DNA of 64,000 nt from Panicum virgatum. Its lineage: Eukaryota; Streptophyta; Magnoliopsida; Poales; Poaceae. Shown here piece after piece: positions 33,766 to 44,042 of the stretch. Made by a program: the position numbers and the translations under genes. Where the stretch lies: NCBI RefSeq assembly GCF_016808335.1, contig NC_053148.1, forward strand, positions 49,306,930-49,370,929, written 5' to 3'. The notes beneath the pieces were generated by a model that was given only the letters and a program-made list of their open reading frames with translations, was not told the DNA's origin and ran no database searches. Numbering within the stretch: the stretch's first letter is position 1; every line of letters starts with the position of its first letter.

Positions 33766-34835
33766 TGCTGCGGGAAATGGGCGACTACAAAACTACTCGA
33801 TTGCTTGATTGTTGTGCGCTTGATCGGATATGGTCTAGCACGCAAAGACTCAAGGATTTGGACTGGTTCGGGCCTGAAATGCCCTACGTCCAGTGTGGGG
33901 GGTGGTGTTCTTGCTCTATTGCTCTCGAGCCCGGGTGCTCAAAGTTCAGAGGGGAGCTTACAAGCTGGTCTAGTAGTGTCGAACCTGAGGGAGTCAAACC
34001 TTTTCCTACATGGGGGGCCTTCCCTTTTATAGTCCAAGGTGGGGGGCCCATTTACAGTTATCTAGCATTGTGCCTTTGCACCGTCGGGGCGCAAATTGAT
34101 CTTGTCAGTTGTCGGGGCCCACTCAGTCGGTCGGGAATGGATGAGCTTGATCCTGGAAATCTTCTGGCTCAAGGAATGATCCTGGCGATCTCCTTGAGCG
34201 GTGTGTCCCCTTGGTGCTTGTCCCATCCTGGCTCAGTCGGGGCGGCGCGACCACCCGGTCGGTCGGTCGGGGGTCTCCTTCAGTCTTGTCCGCCGGAGCC
34301 TGGGTTTCTTACCTGCGGGGCTATCTTACGTAGCTCTGTCATCAAACGGCACGCCTGGTGAGGGGTGTCTTACCGAGGCCTGGCCGTGGGCGTCCGGTCA
34401 CGGTCGCTGGCGTAATGGAGTGGTGCACAGAGGTGACCATCATTACGGCGAGGGGAGGCAGCGTCTGTGGACGCCCCCTCCCGTTGTGTCAAGGTACCCG
34501 TGCGAGCGGTGCTGTCCCCTTGTCAGGGAGGCATGCTGGCTTGGCCCTTAGCAGTTCATAAGGAGAACCGGCGCCTTGGCCTTGCACGGAGACTATCTTG
34601 GCTGGCACGCGGGGGTGCGGTGCCCTTGGAGCGCACGTCTCTGGCCACCAGCCTGGCCTTGACCCGGGGCGCTAGGTCGGGGGACCGCCACATGTCCAGG
34701 AGGTCGGGCTCCCAGACCCGTTCGCTTAGCAGCGAAGGCAGTTCCCTGCACGACCTGACGGGTCGTCCCGTCCTTGGCCCAATGAGTCTGCTGGGCCTTG
34801 TTTTATACAAGTGGGGCCCGTTAGGGACCCCTAGT
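33766..34835 (-). mobile_element. gypsy 5' LTR of the gag element
   Basis: Minus-oriented LTR next to the PBS. The minus-strand TATA box is TATAAAA (TTTTATA at 34025-34031 on the plus strand). The sequence turns AT-rich at about 34840, where an unrelated foldback element begins, and I take that as the approximate outer limit. It is not a close copy of the LTR-like segment at 30147-31200, so the two may come from different families. Confidence 0.6.
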
Positions 34836-34850
34836 TTATTCCCACGTAAT

Positions 34851-35173
34851 ATATATTTTTCTGTAATTAATTTATAGCTACAGTTTTTGTCATTCAATTA
34901 TGGTGAAATTTTTATGGTGTGTTAATCATTATAGGATTGAGTTGTAGGAAAAATTTTATAATTATTGGATCATGTATTAGTGAGTTATAGATATTTAGGT
35001 TTATTTATAGATTTTTCTAGATTTATCTAGGTTTATATAAATAAATCTATAGCTAGGTCAAACATGATCCAATAATTATAAAATTTTACTATAGCTCAAT
35101 CATATAATGATTAGCTCACCATAATTGGATTACGAGAAAACTGTAGTTATAAATTAATTATAGAAAAGTATAT
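34851..35173. mobile_element. AT-rich foldback (MITE-like) element
   Basis: The arms at about 34851-34974 and 35063-35173 are reverse complements over about 110-120 bp (TCTGTAATTAATTTATAGCTACAG against its inverted partner near 35140-35165; TTATAATTATTGGATCATG against CATGATCCAATAATTATAA). The right arm lacks about 15 bp. The 88 bp loop has its own short repeats. No clear target duplication is visible. Confidence 0.8.
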
Positions 35174-35904
35174 TTCTAAAGATACAACAAAAAAAATATA
35201 CTAAAGTATACCATATTGTATGTTCATTGTATAGATCTACTCACGTGGAGTCCAATAAAATTAGATTTTTCGTTTTTATAACTTTCTTATGAATATGATT
35301 TACAATATTTTTTCAAGTCTGGAGATGAAAAATAGATTCGATCCAAAGTTGTGGGAAGTAAAAAGAACTTTTTCAAGTGAAAAAGTTCATTTTATCTCTC
35401 CAACTTCATATTCTCAAAGAAAAATCTCTCCGACTTCATACCCCTGAACAAAAAAAAGATATCTCTCCGACTTCAAACATTCCGAGCGATTCTGTGCACG
35501 TCGGTCCATTTTATCATCCTGATCTGATCAGGTTTACGGTAGTTTCTCTGCAGCTGCACCAGACGGAGTAGCAAGAATTCTGACTCATCTTGTATTTCTC
35601 GACTCGGAAATATGCCGATCTTCCAGACCTCATCGGTCATCTTCTTTTGAATGTGTTGCTGACTTGCTGCTATTGCTTCTTCTGATCACAGTTGCCGCCT
35701 CTTCATGGAGCTACTGTTAAATTTCTTACATAGCCGGAGGAGTCGCCACCGGCCTCCGACTCCCTGATTGATCGTGCCGACGACCTCGCCGGACGGGTAG
35801 CGTTTTCGAGCACCATCGACAGCAGCGGCACCTATGTGACTATGTCAGATACAATTGTCGTCGCCACCTCCATGCTTCTGCTTCCCATCGAGTTGCCATG
35901 GCAC
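35174..35904. other. intergenic, no gene seen
   Basis: AT-rich to 35480, with repeats of the phrase CTCTCC(A/G)ACTTCA at about 35395, 35430 and 35465; then moderately GC-rich DNA without a convincing ORF. Confidence 0.5.
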
Positions 35905-37478
35905 CCAGCTCGAGGTCGAAGAGAGCAGGTCGGCGACGGACCCTTACAAATTCGAAGGATGGATGGATTTGCAAGATATCTTGGATCATCATAAATAATC
36001 ATGATCCAAATCAGGGGATATTTTGAAAATTAGTTTCATAAAATGCCTCAGTTCGGTATTTTGAAAATTAGTTTCATAAAATGCCTCAGTTCGGACCCTT
36101 ACAAGTTCCAGAAGAATGACCAACTCTGCACACGGGAAAATTATGTACTGCTGCTTCTATTCTTTGAAGGAAAAAAAGGACCTCGAGCATCCTGTGTGTA
36201 CATACACACTGCATCGGTACGTTAAGAAACAGCATTGAGGCTTCCGATGCCGCTCTCATGTTATTATCAGAAGACACAAAACGGGTTTTGTTTGTCTTAT
36301 TACTTGACATCCTGTACACTACTGGAGGAACCCATGCACCCAGCGAAACAACAATCAATTGGGCGAGCAGTGGGGCCAAGTGGAGAACACAATATTATGC
36401 CCCTACAATCAGTGTCCAAGTGGTTGTTTTTTGTAACACTGAAATGAGTCAAATCTCGTCACCATTTTTCTAGAGCTTCTGAAACCAACAAAACTACAGA
36501 ATGCTACTTCTATTCCGGGTGTCTGGAGGAGTGATTGATCTCATGCTCCCGCTGGTTCTAGTGTCTAAATCCCCTGCAAGATCTATAGAGAACAGGCATA
36601 TGTTCTATTTGGGACGCTTCCGGTCCGGGTACATCATATCACCAATTGTGTCTTTGATCTAGGTCCCAACTTTATTCAGGTTCTTTGCCACACCATTGGC
36701 AACAAACCCGGCATTCCTCTGAAACCTGCAAGTTCAATAGACAAAGTGCGTCATGTTGAATTCTGATGCGAAATTAGAGAACTTGTAAGTTAGCAGGAAC
36801 CAAAAGACCAACTCACTTAGTTAAGAAGTCTGTCTGCTGCATGCCTCACTTGTATCGATGTGGTTGAGGAGCTGCAGTGAAGTACAGATAAGTAAAATTT
36901 CCAAAACAGGAACTTGTGAAGTCTACAGGCACCTAGTAATAAAAAATTCAAAGAAAGAAGCATGTTTTGAACATTCAAAAAAGTAGAGCAGCAGCACTAG
37001 AAAGATATAGAGATAAGTTACCAAATAATCAGATTGTTCAGAATTTCAACACAAAAAAAATGTACATTGAGGATTAAAATCCTCTAATCCTACTTTCTAA
37101 AGAACATGAGCTTCCCACCAAAATCAGTAACAGGTACAGTGGCAAAACTAGTTCTGTAAAAAAGAAAATAGTATATCACGAATTAATCAAGCCGCAATTT
37201 CTATCTTTTGCATCGAGAAACATTTTTTATGTACTAGATTGATTGTTACGAAAAATGTCTGGTAATTTCTCTTCACAGGTTCAATAAAAGAATAGAGATG
37301 GTCAAGGAGGTAGTTTAGATTTTTTTTCTTCTTCAATTGATTTCTTAAAGTCTCATATCTACCATAAATGCATCAATCAAGAATAACCAGGATGCTATTG
37401 GGGCTACCTGTGCAATCTGCATAATCATTGATTTCTCCACTAAGAGCTTAATTCTCCTTTCCAACTAAAATTTGAGTG
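35905..37478. repeat. segmental duplication, left copy
   Basis: Direct repeat of 39480-41033, offset about 3.57 kb. Homology starts at CAGCTCGAGGTCGAAG and stops at TTTGAGTGAC. The left copy has an extra 38 bp tandem duplication near 36018-36093 that the right copy lacks. Confidence 0.92.
36605..36871 (-). pseudogene. duplicated last two exons of the CxxC small-protein gene
   Basis: Equivalents of exons 4 (36871-36817) and 5 (36725-36605) of the gene at 43088-40181. The translation APQPHRYK-stop-GMQQTDFLTK and RNAGFVANGVAKNLNKVGT-stop-IKDTIGD has two premature stops. The duplication carries no exons 1-3, so this copy cannot encode the protein. Confidence 0.88.
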
Positions 37479-37494
37479 ACTAAGTAGACAAACA

Positions 37495-38781
37495 CTACAA
37501 GGTCTGTGAACTCACCTTAGGTGTAACTGGAACAAGGCTTTCCGTGTAAGAAATCAAGTCAAACCACAATACATTTTCCCATGCACGCCCCAAGGTGTCT
37601 TGAGAAGGAGCAAGGTACCTTATTTCATCCATATCGAATCTTTCACCTACTTCTATTTCGGAAGCTTCCAAATTGTAACCGAGGAGACAGTTACCTCCGC
37701 GCAAAAGGATCCTACCGCTGCCAAGTGGGACCAGTGGATAGAAATGCGATTGGACATTTATCAAATAACGTAAACTCCATTTTGGATGGTCTACACCTCT
37801 TGTTGTGAAGACCAATACCCGTTGCAGATGGCTGCAGAGGTAAGTACAGCATAGCTCCCCATCAAACTCACTAATAAAAAAATCGTCATGGTCAACTTCA
37901 GGGTATATGTTTGTGATCAATGGAGTGACACCAAATGTTTCGTCTGCAAGGCTGAAACGCACTAACCCGTGCGGGGGCCGCTGCAGATTGTTCTTATCAA
38001 TAGAATAGAATAAACATCCCTTGTAGTGTGTGGCAGCCTGTGAACTCAAGATTGGGTAGGGTGGATCAACCAAAGTTTCCCTCCAAGAGCCGTGTTTGCC
38101 ATTGATGGTGAAGACCTCCATCCCCATCGCAACGATCTCCACGGGATCAGAACAACGGGAGCGGTAGAAAGAGCGTGCGACCTTGTATTTGCCGGTGGAA
38201 GTATCAAGGCCCAAGCCGACGGGGAGACATCTGTGATGCCACATCATGTTGCGCTGGCTCTCTGGCAGTGCAATGGTGTCCTTTGTGGCTGGGTTGAAGA
38301 CGTAGACCTTGGTGTCGGTGGGGAGCAGCATCAAGCCATCACAATGTGCCATATCGGACACTCTCCCAAACTCGCTGGTAGGGAAGTGTCTCCCGTACAG
38401 TAGTGTTGCAGTACTCCTCATCATGTTTTCTTGTAAACACCACTGGTAGAACTGGATGTTGGTGGAAAAAGCATCGGCATTACTTATTTCCAAAAGAAAC
38501 TTGGGGTTGATGAGGAAATGTGATGGGTTGCGGTGCTGTTTCTGCTTGGAGCACTGGAGATGCGCGCGAACAAAAGAAGGATCCGAAATGATGGCAAGCC
38601 AGGCCTTGCTGACGGTTTTGAATCTCGCCAGGGATTCCACTGGCAGCCGGATCATGATCTCCCAGACAATCTCGTCCGGCAGCTCGAAAGTCTGCTGCTG
38701 CGGCAGCACCCTCTTCTTCTTCTTCCCCTTCCTCTGGTATACCTTCAAATTCCCCTTCCTCTGGTATACCTTCAAGTCCAT
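37495..38781 (-). CDS. F-box protein with F-box-associated domain
   Basis: An uninterrupted 428-residue ORF. The F-box (FELPDEIVWEIMIRLPVESL ... WLAIISDPSFVRAHL) lies near residues 33-75. A long F-box-associated region follows, with CDGLMLLPTDTKVYVFNPAT, the YKVARSFYRSR region and FDGELCCTY. F-box proteins of this class recruit substrates to SCF ubiquitin ligases; the target is unknown. The start at 38781 gives MDLKVYQRKG; an ATG seven codons upstream (38802) is also in frame. The N-terminus has an exact LKVYQRKG repeat from a short tandem duplication. The codons after VTPK coincide with a perfect splice donor (AAG, then GTGAGT), so a further exon is possible. It lies between the two duplication copies and probably arrived with or after that event. 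Confidence 0.88.
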   Translation of the reverse strand: MDLKVYQRKGNLKVYQRKGKKKKRVLPQQQTFELPDEIVWEIMIRLPVESLARFKTVSKAWLAIISDPSFVRAHLQCSKQKQHRNPSHFLINPKFLLEISNADAFSTNIQFYQWCLQENMMRSTATLLYGRHFPTSEFGRVSDMAHCDGLMLLPTDTKVYVFNPATKDTIALPESQRNMMWHHRCLPVGLGLDTSTGKYKVARSFYRSRCSDPVEIVAMGMEVFTINGKHGSWRETLVDPPYPILSSQAATHYKGCLFYSIDKNNLQRPPHGLVRFSLADETFGVTPLITNIYPEVDHDDFFISEFDGELCCTYLCSHLQRVLVFTTRGVDHPKWSLRYLINVQSHFYPLVPLGSGRILLRGGNCLLGYNLEASEIEVGERFDMDEIRYLAPSQDTLGRAWENVLWFDLISYTESLVPVTPKVSSQTL

Positions 38782-38806
38782 GGCACCAAGAACAAACAAC
38801 AATTAA

Positions 38807-39479
38807 TAACAATCGCTTAATTTGAGTGTGGTAGTAATCTGTATATGCAATGCACGGCGTCGGCTATGCTGATTTATATATGCATGGTCGATGGTGTACC
38901 GAGATGAATTCGGACACGGCCTCTGTTAATGTGGGAATCGATAGGTGAATTCGAAGACTGTCTCTCTTTTTGTCTGGAAATTGTTTGGAATCCCTCCCGG
39001 ACACGGCCTTCGCCTTAATAGGGAACTTGGTGAGGAAAGAAATGCATGAGATCTGAAAGCTCAAAGTGATTCAGATCCGTAAAATGCTTCTGAGAGAGAA
39101 ATAAATAGGGAAACACAGAAGAAATATGGCAGATGCTATAGCGTATTGAGGCTCGGGCCAGTATATTCAAGAATTTACACGATGATTGCTCGGATCAACT
39201 TACATCAAACAGGTTGCCGCTCGCCACCTCCGTGCACCGTTTGACACCCTCTCCATCTGCCGCCGAGATGCAGTGGCCACGCCGCCGACGCTCAGACATC
39301 GCCGGGAATACCCGGCTGCGCAAGAGGAGCCGCCGCACGCCCGCACCAGTGTAGGGTATGATTCAGATGGCAAATCGCCGTGCTAGGGCACGAGGGCCAG
39401 ACGGGGGAATACCTTTGTTGGGCCGCACTGGGCAGTAACTCAGGCCCATACCGGTAACTGGGCCATCGACAGCAGCAGC
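38807..39479. other. intergenic upstream of the F-box gene
   Basis: Contains the promoter side of the F-box gene; a TATATATGC-like word occurs near 38875. I see no other gene. Confidence 0.45.
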
Positions 39480-41033
39480 ACCAGCTCGAGGTCGAAGAAA
39501 GCGGGGTAGGCGACGGACTCGTACTTTGGTTTGGAGGGTGCTAGGCTTATTTGCAAAACTCGAAAGATGAATTTGCAAAATATATTGGATCATGGTAAAT
39601 AGTCGTGATCCAAATCAGGGGTATTTTGAAAATTGTTTTCTCATAAATTGCCCCAGTTCGGTATCTTCAGAACCCACGAGTTCCAGAAGAATGAACAGTT
39701 CCGCACATGGGAAAATTATGTACTGCTGCTTCTATTCTTTGAAGGCAGAAAGGACCCTCGAGCATCCTGTGTGTACATGCACACTGCATTGGTAAGTGAA
39801 GATACAGCATTGAGGCTTGAGATGCCGCTCTCATGTTATTATCAGAAGACACAAAACGGGTTTTGTTTGTCTTATTACATGACATCCTGTACACTACTGG
39901 AGGAACCCAGCCACCCAGCGAAACAACAATCAATTGGGCGAGCAGTGGAGCCAAGTGGAGAACACAATATTATGCCCCTACAATCAGTGTCCAAGTGGTT
40001 GTTTTTTTATAACACTAAAATGAGTCAAATCTCGTCACCATTTTTCTAGAGCTTCTGAAACCAACAAAACTACAGAAGGCTACTTGTATTCCAGGTGTCT
40101 GGAGGAGTGATTGATCTCATGCTCCCCCTGGTTCTAGTGTCTAAATCCCCTGCAAGATCTATAGAGAACAGGCCTATGTTCTATTTGGGACGCTTCCGGT
40201 CTGGGTACATCATATCACCCATTGTGTCTTTGATGTAGGTCCCAACTTTATTCAGGTTCTTTGCCACACCATTGGCAACAAGCCCAGCATTCCTCTGAAA
40301 CCTGCAAGTTCAATAGACAAAGTGTGTCATGTTGAATTCTGATGCGAAATTAGAGAACTTGTAAATTAGCAGGAACCAAAGACCAACTCACTTAGTGAAG
40401 AAGTCGTCTCCTGCATGCCCTGGCTTGTATCGATGCGGTTGAGGAGCTGCAGTGAAGTACAGATGAGTAGAAGACTAGAAGTTCTAAAACAGGTACTTGT
40501 GAATTCTACAGGCACATACTAATAACAAAATCAAAGAAAAAAAAAAGCATGTTTTCAACATTAAAAATGGTAGAGCAGCAACACTGGAACACAAGTTCCC
40601 AAGTAATCAGATCATTTTCAGAGTTCCACCATTAAAACATGTAGAGTGAGGATTAATATCCTGTAATCCTTCCCACAAAAATCAGTAACAGGTACAGTGG
40701 AAAAATTCACAGTTCCATAAGAAAGAAAATAATATATCACGAATTAATCAAGCTACAATTTATGTTTTTTGTATCAGGAAACATTTTTAAGTACTAGATT
40801 GATTGTTATAAAAAAATATCTGATAATTTCTCTTCACAGGTTCAGTAAAAGAATATGGATGGTCAAGGAGGCAGTTTAGATTTTTTTTTTCAATTGAGTC
40901 CTTAAGGTCTCATATCTACCATATATGCATCAGTCAACAATAATCAGGATGCTATTGGGGCTACTGTGCAATCTACAGAATCACTCATTTCTCTATTAAG
41001 AGCTTAATTCTCCTTTCCGACTACAATTTGAGT
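39480..41033. repeat. segmental duplication, right copy
   Basis: Partner of 35905-37478. It includes exons 4-5 and the 3' flank of the intact small-protein gene and so is the likely source copy. The shared flank (39600-40050) has a plus-strand ORF of about 138 codons that is broken in the left copy and that I do not recognise. Confidence 0.92.
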
Positions 41034-43088
41034 GACAATTCTCTATTTCAGGTACATGATGAGACAGTAGATTGATCAATAACAAATCAACGTATTTGAA
41101 CAAGCAAGGAGTCTGTTATATGGAAAGTATTAAATCCATGGTAGCAATATACTTTGTTCAAAATGGATCTTGAGCGTGTACACAAGCAGGCAAGTGCAAA
41201 ACTTCTCAGTGACCATTCCAACTTCTCTAGCATATAGTCATCACTTTGCAATTATCTAGCACACGTACAAATCTTGGAAGGAAGAAAATGTTTTTTTTTA
41301 CCTTCTTTCTTGTTGTAAGATGGGGATTTATTAACTGGGTCTCCTCTCCCTACCAATACCTGGAAAGGAGGAAATATATTCACTCTTAGCAAAAAAAATT
41401 ATAAAAGATCATAAGATGCAATAACTACCTGAGCAGTTTGAACAGTTAATGCAGAAGAGGTTTGGAGAAAAATCAAGAACAGATTTCAAAACAGAATAAC
41501 GAGCAATTATTTCTAACTGCAGTTGAGGGGGGGAAAGCATGCAAAATTATTGTAATAAAAATATATGCTATGAAGATAAACAAATTGGCATGAATAGCCA
41601 CCCAACCATTCGAAAATTCTCCCTGTTTTAAAAAACGTTTTAAAACTACATTTAATCTTGATTAAACTCTAAACTTTGGCCTAGCGTTGCGTTTAATCAC
41701 AGTGTCGTTTAATCACAAAAGACGTTTAATCTACGTTTAATCACAAAAAACTCTAAACCATAGGCTAGCGTTCACCTAGCGTCTAGCGTTTTTTAAAACC
41801 TTGAAAATTCTACATAACCAGTATCATATCTCTAATAAGATTCTGATTACTCTGGTTAGAATATATTACCTCAAATCCAACACAAACAGGTAGCTCACGT
41901 AGCTGTACATCTGCCTTCTTTTCATGTACCCCGACAGAAGTTTCCTTGTCATCTAGGTATATTGAATAGCCAACACATGTATATTTGAAATCTGAAATGT
42001 TGCGATCTCCTTGGGTACGTTCCGGTTTACCAATCATACGCTCAGAAACTAATGTGCAGTTAAGAACATCAATCATGAAACAGAGTCAATAAAACTGTTA
42101 AAAACTACAGAATCAGATAACAAAATAAATAGATCATGAAACAGAGTTGAAGACTTATTCTGCTCTGATTATTTGGTTACATGATAAATAATTTGTACAT
42201 ACCAGAGACAGATAAGAATTAGTTCACAGCAAGTCACAGGATAAGAGCCTTTGCACAGTATGATAGAACAGATCAAGTTTAGATTCTCTATAGCCTACAC
42301 TTCTGTCCGCTAGGTGATTAATGCCAACCATTGTACAGGGAGTTTACAGATGATCCCCAAGCTTGTCAATCGTATTTCTTTCAACTCTGTGGAAGACATG
42401 CCCCTAATAGGCATAACCTAGTTAGTGCTTACTGCTTAGGTTGGACAGTCCAAGATCCTACAGTAAATGGCACCAATGTAATCCTTGGAGGAGAACTTTC
42501 AAGTGGGCCGCCCATATATGGTAAGCCATCTAACAGTTCAAATTTTCCATGAAAACTCCTTGCCCTGATATGGAGAACTTTCATAGTTTACACTTAAACC
42601 TGCGTTGATGAATTGGATATGTCAGGATTCTAATATCGCATGGACGACAAGTCCTGATATCAGACCTTTCCTAGCACAATTTGAGACCATAAAACTTGAA
42701 CGTATCTGTCCTTCCCATTTCCCCTGTGAAAGGGAAGGAGAGCGGTTCGTAGCCGCGAAGTGATACCCAACAGGCCACTCGCAGGAGCGCAGCGTACGGA
42801 GCCCAGAAAAAGCTTCAGAGCATTGTATACTGCGGCAGGGTGGATCAGTAGAAACCCTAGCCCAGAGACGAAGAGAAGAGTAGAGGGCGGCTGGAGAGGC
42901 GCGCGCGAATAACCTTGGGGAAGGGCGCGGGTGATGCCGACGCAGACGGGCCCGCGCGCTCCCGACCGGAGCACCGACGAGTAGAAGAGGCAGCCCTTGC
43001 ACGACCTCCCCTTCGCCGGCCCTCCTGCTCCCGCTGCCGCCTGCGCCGGCGGCGTTGGGGCGCCCGCCTCACCGCCGGCGCGCTCCAT
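40181..43088 (-). CDS. plant CxxC small protein (DUF8204-like)
   Basis: Five exons: 43088-42914, 42048-41870, 41359-41302, 40446-40392 and 40301-40181. Phases agree; 588 bases give 195 residues. The order is an Ala/Gly-rich N-terminus, the CKGC motif (residues 30-33) in a conserved CLFYSSVLRSGARGPVCVGI block, then DFKYTCVGYSIYLDDK and LPVCVGFE. A basic C-terminus (RNAGLVANGVAKNLNKVGTY, then YPDRKRPK) ends the protein. I recognise it as a plant-specific family of unknown function; the DUF8204 name is from memory. The CxxC pairs suggest metal binding, which is inference. It is transcribed in the same direction as the PHAF1 gene upstream. Intron 2 carries a small MITE at 41621. Confidence 0.85.
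41621..41802. mobile_element. Mutator-like MITE in intron 2
   Basis: Inverted ends GTTTTAAAAAACG (41625-41637) and CGTTTTTTAAAAC (41787-41799), with a perfect 9 bp target duplication GAAAATTCT at 41612-41620 and 41803-41811. The interior repeats CGTTTAATC several times. Nine-base duplications point to the Mutator superfamily. Confidence 0.8.
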
Positions 43089-44042
43089 GGCCGCGGGCGC
43101 GCGGCGTTAAGGGGAGCCGCGGCGGAATGGGCGGATCGGCGCGAACTGGAACGAAATGGCTGCGCTGCGCTGGAGCGGAGGCGGCGGAGCGGAGAGGAGA
43201 GAAGCGGGACCTTTGCTGCCAACTCCGTTTGGGTTTACGCCGCGGCTCCTAACCGAATCGTCCCCATTTTCATTTTCGCCTACCGCGATTTCCAGAAACA
43301 GGTGGAATGCCTAAGCTTGCTTGCATTCATCTGAGGAACAGGGACTACAATTATAGACCTCTAACATAAGATTTCTATGCAGGCATAGATCACATTGCAT
43401 GCGGATCAATTTTTATGCGTGTTTACAATTACAGGTCTCGTTAGAGTGTGCAAAACCTCATCTCTGAACACGTACTCAACTCTTGGTGGAAGTGCACACC
43501 GCAGGCAACGGTGCAGAGGCTGAAACCAAACATCAGAGACCAAGGATTTTCTTGCAAATCATATTCAGTATTCAAACGAGACGAATCACAACGTTCCAAC
43601 ACCTGACAACATTGCAGTGTGTATGTACATTTCCTTTTTTCCAATAAATAAAGATCATTTATGTACACAAGGTGAGGTTGCAGAGTAGAGTTAGTTCCTG
43701 TACAATGAGTGGCATCTTCTACAGGAGGAATAAATTACATGTCACGATGCTGGTCCACATTGACTGCGCGGCTGCATTGACGTTCCGTAGAGTTAGCTTC
43801 ATGGTGATGTGAAAATGCTGCTGCAAATGAACAACTGATGAGTACATACAAACCTTATTTCTGAAGGTTCCATTTTGGTGAAGTGTAGGCCGGCCAGCCT
43901 TTCTAACCTATGCAGCCAGAATTCGGAGCAGCACCACGAGTAGCACACTGTTCAAATGGACAATTGTCCTATTTAATTTAAGTTTGTATTCCCTGAGGGC
44001 CATATACATATCATATTATGGGCAATTGATACAATACAGACC
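43089..44042. other. intergenic: small-protein promoter and PHAF1 3' UTR
   Basis: GC-rich up to about 43230 (5' region of the CxxC gene), then AT-rich. I see no further gene. PHAF1 probably ends its transcript in the right half of this interval. Confidence 0.5.

Noticed and set aside
39633..40049. A 138-codon plus-strand ORF in the right duplication copy
   Set aside because: The left copy is broken by several changes, no family is recognisable, and it is the 3' flank of the CxxC gene. I leave it as unexplained flank, not a gene.
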